In this document: piece by piece, positions 36,370-47,933 of the stretch
Numbering within the stretch: position 1 is the first letter of the stretch
Layout of the letters: each line of letters begins with the position of its first letter
Assembly (NCBI GenBank): GCA_011799875.1
Contig: CM022303.1
Span: 296,124,362 to 296,188,361, forward strand
DNA length: 64,000 nucleotides
DNA from: Thinopyrum elongatum
Taxonomy: Eukaryota; Streptophyta; Magnoliopsida; Poales; Poaceae
Reading direction: 5' to 3'
Made by a program: the position numbers and the translations under genes
Notes under the pieces: generated by a model
What the model was told of the DNA's origin: nothing
The model's database searches: none
The model's input: the letters and a program-made list of their open reading frames with translations, nothing else

Positions 36370-39107
36370 TGTAGTGACCCGATCCCAATGGATCGAAGTC
36401 TCTGTGCTTAAGTGTCATCCCTGGATCGGTATGCTGACACACACAGTACTCGAGGATTTATAACAGAGTTCAATCACACACTTATTACATCGAAAATCCT
36501 CATAAAGAGTATTTATTACATAAATATGGCTGAAGGCCAACTAAATAAAATAACTGTGGAAGCTTCGAAGATAAATGAGTCCATCAACTCCAACGGCATA
36601 GCTGAGTGCATGACAACGACCTAGCGCACCTTACTCTTCGTCTGAAAATTCTGCAACATGATACGTTGCAGCTGTGTAGGTCAGCACATGGAATATGCTG
36701 GCAAGATAACACTACAGAGCAATGAACAATAACAGCTATCACTACATGCATATATGGCTGGTGGAGGCTCTAAGTTTGGTTTTGCATAAAGCTAATTTTT
36801 CCCTACAACAAAGGAATAAATTTTATTTACTACCAAGTTTATGCCATTAATGAGGAGGTTCCTCAAACTCAATCCCAAAAGAATATTAATAACCCAACAA
36901 TTTCATTACGTAAAGTGATGAGATCAAATCAACAATTCAAGTACCAGATACTCAAGATGTCCATAACCGGGGACACGGCTAATCATGATTAGTTTATAGA
37001 CTCTGTAGAGGTTTGCGCACTTTTCCCCACAAGACTCGATCTCCTCCGTTGGATTTCTCGCACTACACGGTGTTTGAGAAACGGATGACCGAGACACAGT
37101 CTTTCCGAAGCGTTAACTCTTTACTCTGGGTAGACAGTACCACCTACTTCCCCTACATCTGCTAGTCCACCTCTTCAAGAGCTCACACAACTTACTCAAC
37201 TATGCCAGAGCCCATAATGGCTTGTGGCTGCACACGGAAGTTTCTAGCATGAATAATCTTATGATCCCTTTGAGCCTAGGTGGCATTCCATAGGATGATC
37301 ACACGGGTACTCCGGGATATCCTAGCACAACACTGGATTCTCCAGGTGCCCGCAACCAATCCACCCAGATGTGTATTTAAGTAGCCACCTTAAGTTTCCC
37401 TTAGTTAAAATTACACTCGCAACTTTCATGAATCTCACATACCAATCCCCGTCTACGAGCATAGCAAAACAGTATGAGCATAACGTATATTCCCGGGGTT
37501 GATAAAAGACAATAGGTTCCTACCTCATCAACTACTTAACAAAACCCACATGTTACCAAACCTACTCATGCAATGTTTGAGGGTTGAAACTAATGCATAA
37601 AAACTGGGTAATAAAAGGATATGATCAAAGTGTTACTTGCCTTGCTGACGATTGGAAAACCCTAGTGATTCATAGTAGCAAGCCTCGCACTCCGGAAACT
37701 CTATCGTGAACAAACAATAGCATACATAAGCACTCAAGCATAATATGCAAGGGTAAAACCCAAAATAAAAGGTCTGAACAGAAAGTTCAAGTGAAGAGCT
37801 TCGATTTGCAAAAAGAATCAATCGAATCGGAGTCACGGAACTCAAACTACGATTAAAAGAAGTTCAAATTCAAATCTGCTTGAAACCAAATTTTAAATTT
37901 TCAAAATCATGTTCAAGTTGAAAATCTGGACAGAGGGGAACAAGACGAAGATTTTGGTGTTGGTTTCACTGGATTTGGATAAACGAGCAAAAAGTTGCGA
38001 GGGTTTAAAGATCAGGGACTAATCTGCGAAGAAGATAATTACGTACGGGTCCCTGGCTGAAAATAAACAGAAAAAGGAAAAACCTATCGGACGAACGTCC
38101 GCTAACAGAGACTAATGAACGAAAACGCTTGTTACAGAAACTAATCCGACGAACGGTTCGCTAAATAACGAACTAATAAAAATAAAACCGATCTAAAATA
38201 ATAAACCAAAAAAAACCGGTGGTCGGATCGGGTTTTTATACCGGATAAACGGCGATGAGAAAAACCGAAGGCGGCGGCGGCGGCTCCGGTGAGTCGAGGC
38301 GAGGCGAGGCGCGGCGCGGCAGGCGGCCGGCGGCGTGGCTGCGGCGGCGTCGGCATCGCGAGAAGTGCGGCGGCGGCGAGACGGGGTGGAGAGGGGTGGT
38401 CGGGGCGGCTTATAAAGGCGGGAAGGGGGGGTGCGGCGGCTTGGAGGAGGGGCAAAGGAGGCGGCGGCGGTGGAGTCCGAGCCGGACACGGCGGGTGGCG
38501 GCGCTGCTCGGGATTCCGTCCCGAGCTCGGTGGCGGGCGACGGTGGCTGGGCCGCAGCCTGGCGCTAGCTGGGCCGGCCAAGTTCGGGAATTTTTTTTAA
38601 AATTCCGCCGCAGAGAAAAATCCAAAATAAAAATAATATAAAATTCTAAAAATTCCAGAAAAAAATTTCACCATCCCTACCTAATATTTGGGACATTGTG
38701 AACATTTTTCTGGACTAAATGCAATTTTTTTTTAAAATGCATATTTTTCTCTAATTTACTCGAATAAATCTCAAAAAAATTTGAATAAAATTTATTTTTA
38801 TTTAAAAATAAATTTCCAATATTTCCTCTGTTTGAAGAAGTCATATTATCTTCTCTCATTATTTTATTTATTTTCAAAATAATTCGGAAAAATAATTTCA
38901 AATAAAAATCACTTTGATCCAATTTACCAATTTTGAAAAATTCAAAAATGGATTTTATGAAAACCTCCAACTCTCTCAAATGGTCCTTGAGTTGCTTAAG
39001 GTCTCTATGACCAAAATGTCCAAATAGAAACAAATAAAAATGCAAAGAGCATGAATGCATATGATGACCTAATGATTAACATCCAAATTGAAAATTGGGA
39101 TGTTACA
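36370..39107 (-). repeat. 5' LTR of the - strand Tekay element
   Basis: On the - strand it runs from TGTAACATCCC (39107) to GGGTCACTACA (36370), 2738 bp with TGTA/TACA ends. It contains a CGG-rich block at about 38255-38580. Confidence 0.87.
38408..38418 (-). promoter_or_regulatory. TATA box of the Tekay LTR promoter
   Basis: CCTTTATAAGC on the - strand sits in the GC-rich block of the 5' LTR, and the same box is in the 3' LTR at about 30171. Transcription would start roughly 30 bases further on the - strand, so this block is the probable U3/R border. Confidence 0.6.
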
Positions 39108-40228
39108 AAAATAATCTTTTTCTCTTTTTCTTTGTATTTTTTGTGTGTTGACACAATTATGCTACTGTTATGATTATGTTTTAATTAGTGTTTGTGCCAA
39201 GTAAAGCCTTTAGGATTGTGTTGGATGATAGTTGATTTGATCCTGTTGAAAAATAGAAACTTTTCCACCCAGTTCTGGAATTGTTTAAATTCACAGAAAC
39301 ATGTTTTTGATCTGATGTTTTTACACAGGATTGATATACAAATTTTCCATGTTGTCCTAATTTTTCAGAATTTTTAGAGTTACAGAAGTATGAGAAAAAT
39401 TCGAGTCTTTACATACTGTTCTATTTTTGATAGATTCTGTTTTTGTTGCATTGTGTGCTTATTTTGATGAATCTATGGATTGTATCGGGGGGTATAAGCC
39501 ATGGTAAAGTTAGAATACAATAGGTATAACGCAATAACAAAATATGAATGGGTTTGGAACAGTACTTAAATAAAGATTGGTTTTCTTATACTAACGGATC
39601 TCACGAAGTTTTTGTTAAGTTTTGTGTGATTGAAATTTTCAAGTTTTGGATGAGATCATGATGGATGAAGGAATAAAGAGTGTCAAGGGCCTAAGCTTGG
39701 GGATGCCCATGGCACCCCAAGGTAATATTCAAGGAGAACCAAGCAACTAAGCTTGGGGATGCCCCGGAAGGCATCCCCTCTTTCTTCCAATGACCATCGG
39801 TAATTTTACTTGGAGCTATAATTTTATTTGCCACATATCATGAGTTTTGCTTGGAGCGTCTTGTATTATATGAGTCTTTGCTTGCTTGCTTTTCAGTTTG
39901 TCAAAATCATCCTTGCTAGACACACCTATTTGAGAGAGCCATAATGATGCTATGATTTGTTAGAATTGCTCTATGTGCTTCACTTAAATTTTTTGAGTTA
40001 TGGAATTGCTCTAGCGCTTCACTTATATCTTTTTGAGCACGGTGGTGCTTTAATTTTGAAGAAATATTGTCATGCTTCACTTAGATCAATTTGAGAGTTA
40101 ACAAAATTTTAAAGAAATATCCTCTCATGCTTCACTTATATTATTTTGAGAGATGAAATTTTTGAAGAAATATGTATGCTCTTCTCCTTCACTTAAATTT
40201 GTTTGAGAGCTTGTTATAAGCAATGGTA
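39108..40228 (+). mobile_element. Host Athila-type element, fragment 3 (3' internal region)
   Basis: This is collinear with about 50725-51840 of the complete element, including duplicated AAGCTTGGGGATGCC motifs (about 39710 and 39753) and the stem-loop array. It ends at the CACTA transposon. About 500 bp of host gag is missing between this fragment and the one ending at 17470. Confidence 0.8.
39965..40210 (+). repeat. Stem-loop repeat array, host copy
   Basis: Five repeats with a GCTTCACTTA-type core. Repeats 2 (GCTC/GAGC) and 4 (CTCTCA/TGAGAG) keep perfect arms; repeats 1 and 3 each have a broken arm, as expected in an old copy. Confidence 0.6.
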
Positions 40229-40740
40229 CACTACTGCAGGATGCTGCTAATGCGACTCTATGATCAGAGACCCTTTGACGAAATTGTGTGTGATGCATTA
40301 ATCGCAAACGGTGATGTAAAAAAACCATCAAAAAGATGCAAAACGTTTGCGATGAAGGATACATCGAACATGGTTCAGATTTTAGTTGCGTGTGTGATGC
40401 TGGGCATACGGTTGATCCATATGAACTATTTGTGATGAGACAGAACAACAGAAATGGGCAGCCAGATCAAGGTGTGTGCGATATACGGCATACAGTTCGC
40501 TCCGATGAACCGTTTGCGATGATCGAGTTGAACAAAAACGATTCGGTGTAACAAGATGTGTGTGATACCCGGCAAACAGGTCGATAATCAGAATTGTGTG
40601 CGATCATTATAGACAACCCATATGGTCTTTTTTTGTGAATTGTGTGCTCGTCAGGGCACATAGTTCAAGAAACCAACCTGTGGGCGATAATGTAGAAGAT
40701 CTCTATCGAATACGTATTACTAACCGTCTGCGATGAGATT
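40229..40740 (+). repeat. CACTA terminus and subterminal repeat array
   Basis: After the CACTA end, the motif TGTGTGYGAT recurs in loose form at about 40287, 40388, 40470, 40554, 40596, 40636 and 40679, with GTTTGCGATGA at about 40347 and 40511, spaced about 40-100 bp. Short subterminal repeats bound by the transposase accessory protein are a known trait of CACTA elements; binding here is inference. Confidence 0.65.
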
Positions 40741-40811
40741 GACAGGATAAACAGAGATAACGAATTAATATGAGCGAACGGAAATAGAGATATATATACA
40801 GTCTGCTTAAT

Positions 40812-41188
40812 TTAGTCCTTCTTGTTGTTGTTTTTGTTGTTCGATGGCCCCGCGACATCGTCTTGGCGAGGACACTTCTTGCCGCTGACCATTGGCTTTT
40901 CATCGCCGCCGCCATCGTCATCATCGTTGTTGTCGTCGTCGTCCTCCTCCTCATTCGACCATTCCTCCTCCTCATCATCGTCGTCCTCTTCTTCGTCCTC
41001 CGACGGCTCCTAGTCCGCCTGATTGTCATCTGACAACTCTGGAGGCAGCGTCCCTCCATGATCCGGATATAATCGAGGTCTGGGCTCGACGCCGGACTCA
41101 TGGAAGACGAGCAGGATGATTCCGATGTTGACCTATCATCCGGCACCAGATTGCTGGCCGAACTGTCATCCTCGTTATCGCTCGACAT
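40812..41188 (-). pseudogene. Acidic protein gene of the CACTA element, frameshifted
   Basis: I do not recognise a family. From ATG 41188 the frame encodes a Ser/Asp-rich start (MSSDNEDDSSASNLVPDD). Near 41070 the reading shifts by one base, giving a long Asp/Glu run (EDEEEDDDDEEEE, then DDDDNNDDDDGG), a basic patch (GKKCPRQDD) and an Asn/Lys-rich end with TAA at 40812. A TAG interrupts the second part just before the Asp/Glu run. A one-base deletion plus one nonsense codon would explain the state. It lies close to the CACTA end and points outward. Simple-sequence origin cannot be excluded, as the complementary strand is a (TCC/TCG)n tract. Confidence 0.4.
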
Positions 41189-41485
41189 GGCTACGGTCGT
41201 ATAAAAACCATGAGAAAGCGAGATTGTAGAGTGTGTGCAAGTGTGTAGCGCGGCCTGCCGGGGATGATGAAGATGGTGGACACTTAAGAGGGGTATGCAG
41301 AGAAGAGGAATGCCAATTGAAGCGGGGGTTGACGTATTATCTAACCGCTGATATAATCAACCGCAATTATTTGTACCTAGTCGCTCCAAATTCCCAGGGT
41401 TGCGCAGATCTCAATGTGATAATTAATTACGCACACGCGTTGGTGCGTCCAAATATGAAACAAGCATTTTTCGTAGTACTTCTAC

Positions 41486-41793
41486 TCCCTCCGTACCGGC
41501 AACATAGGTGGGGGAAAAACGAGAGAACTTGATGATTACTCCCTCCGTCCCAAAATAAGTGACTCAACATTGCACTAACTTTAGTACAAAGTTGAGTCAC
41601 TTATTTTGCGATGGAGGGAGTATTTGGTAATCAATACCATTGCATGCAGAGAATTGACCATTGCATGCATGTTATGCTAAGTAGTCTGAAGTCATTGAAT
41701 GCATACTAGCCGCAGGACTCCTATTGGTTGATTTCTTTTTTCAGGACAAAAACAAGGAACGAGTTTTGGGATTATGCACCGGTACCGGTACGA
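41486..41793 (+). mobile_element. Possible Stowaway-like MITE, interrupted
   Basis: CTCCCTCCGTACCGG at about 41486 and its rough inverse CCGGTACGAACGGAG ending about 41791 could be terminal inverted repeats. The small MITE at 41539 lies between them. Confidence 0.3.
41539..41620 (+). mobile_element. Stowaway MITE (Thalos-like), 82 bp
   Basis: The ends CTCCCTCCGTCCC and the near-complementary GGAGGGAG enclose an almost perfect palindrome (GTGACTCAAC...GTTGAGTCAC) flanked by TA on both sides. End sequence and TA duplication match Stowaway/Tc1-Mariner MITEs. Confidence 0.85.
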
Positions 41794-41982
41794 ACGGAGT
41801 AGGACAGTTGGCAAGCAATACATTGAGCTCTTCTTATTGATGAAGCCAGTAATAATCAAACTACAAAGGAAAAGAAAAAAAGACAAAGGAAAATATCTGC
41901 ACGAATCTTCGCGTAACATCAATGGCACAGGACCTAGATGTGCATTACTTAGAGCACATCTAGATGTGCTTTAGCAATACTG

Positions 41983-42738
41983 TCAAACAAAACCCCTAAT
42001 CATCATTGCAAACAGCGCATAGAACATGGCTAATGCGACAACCACAACTACACATGCTAGTTCATTCTTGTCTCTTGCTTTCATCGGTTGCCTGTGATTG
42101 ATTCTTTCTTGCTTCATCGTACTGATTGTACATTCCAGATCAGCCAGTTTCTTCTTCAGCTTTACGTTATCTTCTGCGAGCTTGGTGATAACACTGCGAG
42201 CCTTGCCATGCCATTCTTCATCCAACCAGTTAACAAAGGCACAAGCCTCATATCCCTGCCAATGTTAAATAGTATTCAGGATGAGCGGTGGCATTAACTC
42301 AAGTAAAATGATGAACTTAGCACTAACCTCTAAGGGGCAACTGAGAAACCGCCTGCCAATGTTGAATCCCTCCGTGCATACACGTCGAGCGGGAGTGTGC
42401 CCATGCACACAACTCAACTTTTGGTACTTCTCGCTGGCGTAAAACTCGGAGTCAAACTCGTGTTGCGGGAGTCTGGAGTCATTCTCCGGATCCAGCTGCA
42501 GATCGCGTTCCTGGTGGGGGGTCATTAAGGACGGATTCAGCAAGGAGCTACTTTGGACATGCTAAAAAAGATCGGGATAGATTGGAACCTGACAGGACGA
42601 TTCGGATCCATAGTACACCTTCCTTCTGATGACCTTAGGCAAGTGCTCGGCGGCGACCGCCGTCGTGGCGGCGCTGCCGAGAGCGGCGATACGAGCAGGA
42701 GCAGCTGCACCGAATCCATCAGCACCACTCATCTGCAT
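41983..42738 (-). pseudogene. GRF-type zinc-finger, coiled-coil, membrane-anchor protein gene of the CACTA element
   Basis: Two exons on the - strand: 42738-42328 (137 codons) and 42255-41983 (90 codons plus stop), joined in phase by donor GAG|GTTAGTG and acceptor TTGGCAG|GG. The joined region has a GRF-type zinc-binding pattern: CVHGHTPARRVC, then GRRFLSC, then CAFVNWLDEEW across the splice. After it come a coiled-coil-like stretch (VKLKKKLADLECTIS) and a hydrophobic C-terminal segment (ACVVVVVALAMFYALFAMMI), a likely single membrane span. Proteins of this layout are numerous in grasses and resemble Arabidopsis At4g04775-type proteins; function unknown. One in-frame TAG (42562-42564) breaks exon 1. 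It diverges from the TNP2 gene across about 0.9 kb. Confidence 0.68.
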
Positions 42739-43623
42739 TCCCCCAATGTCAGCGCCACGCGAGGGAATTTGGAGGCTATCTAGGGATTTGGGGGAAATGG
42801 GGAAACTCTGGGGATAAGCTAACGGTCGGGAACTACTTATGGCACTATATGTTGTATACGGTACACTGTTTATACATGTCGTTTGTGTTAGGTATTACAA
42901 CTTCACACACGATTTCCGCACTAAACCATGTGAGAAGACAACGTAGGTGAGACACGGTTGCCGTGACATAACCATATGTGATGTACTACCCTGTACATAT
43001 AATTGAGTTACAGTGATACCGTGTAAATAGCCGCTCTGCGGATATCCATCAAAAAATAAAACAGCCGCTCTGCAGATAGAGATGGCGGCGGCGGCCTAGG
43101 CAGCGGCTACCGGATAAGAGGTCAATCCTCGGTCGATGGGCGGTGGCGGCGTCATAGGAGGTCAATCCTCAGTCTGCGGCGGGAGATAGGAGGAGCTCAA
43201 CCATCGAGGTCGCCGGAGGTGTGATTAGAGCACATCCATCGCGGTCGATGGCGGGATAGTGGAGGTCGAACTTCAGGCGGCAGCCGCACTAAGCTTTGCT
43301 CCTCGACCCTGCTGTCTCGGCATGCCACCGCATCGCGCTTCTCTGTCTGCTGGGTGGAGGTCGCCGCACGGCTAATTAATTAAGGTATTCTTTTCGTGAG
43401 TGGCTTAATTAAGGTATTCAATTCTTAAGGGTAGTGCTGTAGTACTCTGCGTGTAAATTGATAGGCCATTAATTTTTGGCATTGCACATCTGGGTAACAA
43501 TATGGAGCGCCCTCAGTAATTATGAAAATAAAACCTTGTGATTTATGCACGCATCTTTGGGCATTAGTTAATCCATGTATTAATGTTGTTGTTTTGTTTT
43601 TAATTACCATTCGTGTGGTGCAG
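42739..43623. other. Divergent intergenic region of the CACTA element
   Basis: This lies between the GRF gene (-) and TNP2 (+) and probably holds both promoters. It contains repeated GAGGTCAATCCTC (about 43098 and 43158) and AGCCGCTCTGC (about 43030 and 43066) and a GC-rich stretch 43080-43370, likely an untranslated leader. TTGTGGTGCAG just before the TNP2 ATG looks like a 3' splice site. No convincing ORF seen. Confidence 0.45.
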
Positions 43624-46600
43624 ATGGAACGATCTGAATGGATGAAGAATCCGAGAACCACAGATTTTATCAGTGGCATGACAGAGTTCATGAATTTGGC
43701 TGAAAGTACAAAGAGGAGAATTGGTGCTGCGAATTACATCCTGTGTCCATGTACTCATTGTGCCAATACAGAGTCACGTGAAGTTGCAGATTTCCAGTGG
43801 CACTTACTCTCTCGGGGATTCATGGATGGATATACACGTTGGACCAGACACGGTGAAGAGCAGGTCATGGATGAATATACCCAGGGCTGCAAGATGCCAA
43901 ACCCCGGCCAGTGTCACATGGATGTTGAATCTAACATCGGGGCAGAGGCGTCAAGCTACCAATGGAACACTGGAAAGCCAAAATGCCCACTGGAAAACGA
44001 AGATGGCGACGTAGATGACGACGATCTTGATATGCCAGATTTTGCTACTATGATTGCAGATTTCAAGGGCCCAAAAAAGGATATGATTGGGTACAAGGAT
44101 CTGCCAACTATTGATGCGGACTCCAAGAAAGAATTGTATCCAGGTTGCAAAAAGAAATATTCCAAGTTGAGTGCCACCCTGGCGCTTCTCAGATTTAAAG
44201 CAGCAAACGGTCTATCAGACAAGGGCTTCACAAAGATGTTAGGTCTTTTCAAAGAAATTCTTTCGGAAGATAATGTGCTGCCCAGAAGCATGAACGAAGC
44301 AAAGAAAATTGTTTGCCCATTGGAACTTGAAGTACAAAAGATACACGCTTGTGTGAATGATTGCATATTGTACCATGGTGAGTACAAAGATTTGTGTGCA
44401 TGTCCCACATGCAAGCATGCACGATACAAGCGCAGGAGAGCAAAGGACAAGTACAAATTGGATGATGAGATCAAGACAGGAATCCCATTCAAGGTTGTTT
44501 GGTACTTGCCTTTAATTCCAAGGTTGAGGCATTTGTTTGCAAACCCTAGAGAGGCAAAAAGGTTGCGGTGGCATCATGATGAGCGAGCTGTGGATAAATA
44601 TATGAGGCACCCGAAAGATGGGGCTCAGTGGGAATTAATCGACAACAAGTTTGAAGACTTTGCCAAGGATCCTAGAAGTATAAGGCTTGGGGAGTGTACT
44701 GACGGGATGAATCCTTTTGGCGATATGAGCACCAATCACAGCACATGGCCGGTGCTTTTGTGCATATATAACCTAGCTCCTTGGTTGTGTATGAAGAAAA
44801 AATACATTATGATGTCAATGATTATCCAAGGCCCGAAGCAACCTGGAAATGACATCGACATTTACTTTCAGCTACTGGTAGAAGAACTTCTGACAGTGTG
44901 GATAGATGCGCTAACTGTAAAATGTTATGATGCTTACAAAAAGGAGATTTTCGATCTACATGCGATGCTGCTGCACACCATTCAAGATATGCCGGCATTA
45001 GGCAACACATCGGGGCAGAAAACAAAGGGAGATGTAGGGTGTGTCACATGCATGGATAGGACAGCTAGTAGATTTCTTCCCAACTCACGCAAAACCGTGT
45101 ATTTGCGTCATCGTAGGTTCTTACGGAGAAATCACCCATACCGAAAGATGAAAGCTGAATTTGATGGTATGACAGAGGTAGATGTGGGCCCAAGACCCTA
45201 TGCTGGGGAGGTGGTCCACAACATGGCTAAACAAATTAATGTGAAACAAACACCCAAGGGTCAAGTGTTTAAGAAGAAATCGGTGTTCTGGAAATTACCT
45301 TACTGGGAGATTCTACATGTACGTCACTGCATCGATGTCATGCACATAGAGAAGAACGTATGTGAAAGCATCCTTGGTACTCTGCTCAAGATTAAAGGTA
45401 AAATAAAGGATGGTAATGGTGCACGGCTCGATATGCTTGCTGATCAATCAAAACGCAAGAGTGAAGCAGAAGATGGTAACAAATTCATGAACGCTCGCCA
45501 GAGTTACAATTTCAGTACAAAAGAAGCAACAGAGTTCTTCTCCTATTTGTTGTCAGTTAAGGCACCCTCTTCCTACTCCGCAAACATCAGAAGTCTCGTG
45601 GATGTGAGATCAGGTAAAATGAAGTTGGGACACATGAAGTCACATGATTGCCACGTAATGCTGACACAAATCCTCCCGGTGGCCATCAGGAATCTGATGG
45701 ACAAATATATAAGAAACACACTCATTGAGCTCTGTGATTTCTTCAACCAACTATGGCAGAAAGTTGTAGATCCTGAAGAGTTGGATCATATGCAAGAGGA
45801 TATTGCAAGAATATTGTCCAACCTAGAGATGTTTTTCCCACCGTCATTCTTTGATGTCATGGTCCATCTCACTGTGCACCTTGTCGATGAGATAAAGTAT
45901 TGTGGTCCTGCGCTATTGTCGGAACCGAAACCATCCAGAGGCAAGCATCCTACAAGGTTATACCGCGGAGGAGGTGGTTGAGTTTTGCACCGAATACATG
46001 AAACAAAGACCTATAGGTTTGCCCCTCTCTCGCCACGAGGGAAGGCTGAAAGGTAAGCCGGTCCTTGCTGGCATGCAAAAGGCTGCCCCCGGAGAATTGG
46101 CAGAGAAAGCCCATTTGACGGTACTGCTTAACAGCCCAGTTCTCAGTGCTTATGCCGAAGAACACTTGGCGGAGATACGCCAAAGCTTCTTACCAATGGT
46201 GTATCCATCAGATGTGGAGATGAAGGAGCACACTAACAACTACGCTGAATGGCTGAAGAATCGTTTGGCACAAGGATCCATCGATGACATTGCTACGTGG
46301 TTGGCACAAAAGCCATCACCTACGGTGTTGACGTACCAAGCATATGACATAAATGGCTACATGTTCTACACTGAGGAACGTGATGAGAAGACCTCATATC
46401 AGAACAGCTCTGTTCGAATAGAATGCATGACTGTAAATGAAGCTGATAAAAGGGTATACTATGGAACCATCAAAGAGATTTGGGAGCTTAACTAGGTGAA
46501 AGTTAAGGTGGCATTATTCAGGTGCACATGGATCCCTCTTGGTCAGGTAAAGGTTGATAATTACAGGAAGACCTGTGTTAAAAGGACAACGATGGCATAT

Positions 46601-46879
46601 CACGCGGACCCGTTCATTCTTGCCAGCAATGCTACCCAGATTTTCTATGCGGAAGACCCCTTGCATAAGAACTGCCATGTAGTGATGCATGGGAAGAGGA
46701 GGGTACTGGGTGTCGAGGATGTTGCCGATGAGGACGAGTACGATGAATTTGCTGAGTTGCCAGCCAAGGGGTCATGCACCCCTCTAACAGAGAAGCGTAA
46801 AATCATCAGAAAACCCAAGTTCATTCGGGGTCAACGTAATGATCCCAGTTCCCCCATGTACATGGGAATTAAGCCGTAA
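43624..46879 (+). pseudogene. TNP2: CACTA TNP2-type transposase, one frameshifting deletion and one nonsense codon
   Basis: TNP2 recognises CACTA ends and catalyses excision and insertion. I place the start at ATG 43624 (MERSEWMKNPR), right after an acceptor-like GTGCAG; the frame is open further upstream but reads unlike the family. Domains: transposase-associated N-terminus (residues 1-80, CPCTHC), the Transposase_21 core (about 330-560; PFGDMSTNHSTWPVLLCIYNLAPWLC, DVGCVTC), DUF4218-like region to 45900, then DUF4216-like region (about 46430-46760) and TAA-free end at 46879. Near 45905 a block expected after KYCGP is missing and the frame changes; a TAG at 46493-46495 follows. The rest is well preserved, so inactivation is probably recent. 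Confidence 0.85.
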
Positions 46880-47034
46880 GACTAGTCTTTATGCCTACCC
46901 TGCAACTTAATTCGTTCAATTTAGAACTGTCGCGTCTACTGAATTTGTGAGTTATGCCCGGTTTTCTGTTGATGTAAGAACTGTTAATATGTTGACCATG
47001 ATATGCTGTCAGCTCAGACAATGAATATGAAATG

Positions 47035-47036
<2 letters not shown>

Positions 47037-47082
<46 letters not shown>
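47037..47082 (+). repeat. (ATT)n microsatellite
   Basis: About 15 uninterrupted ATT units downstream of TNP2. Confidence 0.95.
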
Positions 47083-47933
47083 CCATAGAGGTAGCACACT
47101 CAATTGATCTCACTCCAGTATGTATGAACAGAAGATATGCAATCTGGTTTGCGAATAGCACACTGTTCGTTCATGAAAGTCATGTGCCGACCAAACCGCG
47201 CGCGCGATTTGAGTCATGTGTTCTGATTGGCCAGAACCCAAACCCCACGGATCATACGTCTGCACCGTTGGATGCTCCTAGATCGAACGGCAATCCTCAT
47301 CCCTTTCGAAAGCAAATGCAGTTCTGGTTGTAATTTTATTTATATGCACAAAATGCATGTTAAACTCAAAAAATGTCTTAAATATAGGCAACGATACCTG
47401 AAATGCACCAGAAAATCAAACCCGTGGTATAATGGTGATTGCGTACCGTGGAAATTTTTATGAGGCCAAACGATGAACTCACCGACCACTGGAGTTTGAA
47501 TTGACACGTCTCCATTTGGAAACCACGATCCTTCTTGTGAGATGCTCCGGTTTGGAAGGAGCGATCATCAAAACTTATGCCAAAATTTACCAAATTTTTT
47601 CCACGGGGTCGAGAGAGCATGCCACGGGCACACATTGATTTTGATGATGTCCGGACTCCATCTGAATTTCCTGTAATTAAAATACCAACTAGGCCTACGC
47701 CGGTGGCCGCACCTCACGGCCGAAATATTTGAAACTTCTCCCCGCTTCTCGGTAAAACGGATGAAAACTCGCAAAGCGATGCACGAATGATTTGTACACC
47801 TTCTTTGCTAAGACTACCCATGGTGGGAGTAACATAGGTGGTAACATCACACATCTCTAGGCAAAACAGATGATGTGGCGAGTAATTAATGAGGAAATAG
47901 GGGCATGTGGTAACATAGCTAGTTACTGTAACA

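Larger units (their letters stand above)
28200..39107 (-). mobile_element. Tekay-clade chromovirus (Ty3/Gypsy), - strand
   Basis: The 5' LTR is 36370-39107, the primer site 36355-36366, an extra ORF 36243-35491, gag-pol 35298-30880, a polypurine tract at 30868, and the 3' LTR 28200-30867 (missing its last ~66 bp). Pol domain order PR-RT-RNase H-IN with a chromodomain at the C-terminus and a tRNA-Met primer site place it in the chromoviruses, Tekay clade. It inserted in the host Athila-type element; its right border with host sequence (39107/39108) is exact. It has three nonsense codons and otherwise an open frame, so it is young. Confidence 0.88.

Noticed and set aside
41233..41532. 99-codon frame next to the CACTA acidic gene
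   Set aside because: It has no recognisable domain and runs into a Stowaway-like MITE end; most likely chance.
43522..43623. Upstream ATG extending the TNP2 frame by 34 codons
   Set aside because: The extra residues are unlike the family, and an acceptor-like GTGCAG sits directly before ATG 43624, so the region is more likely an intron or leader.
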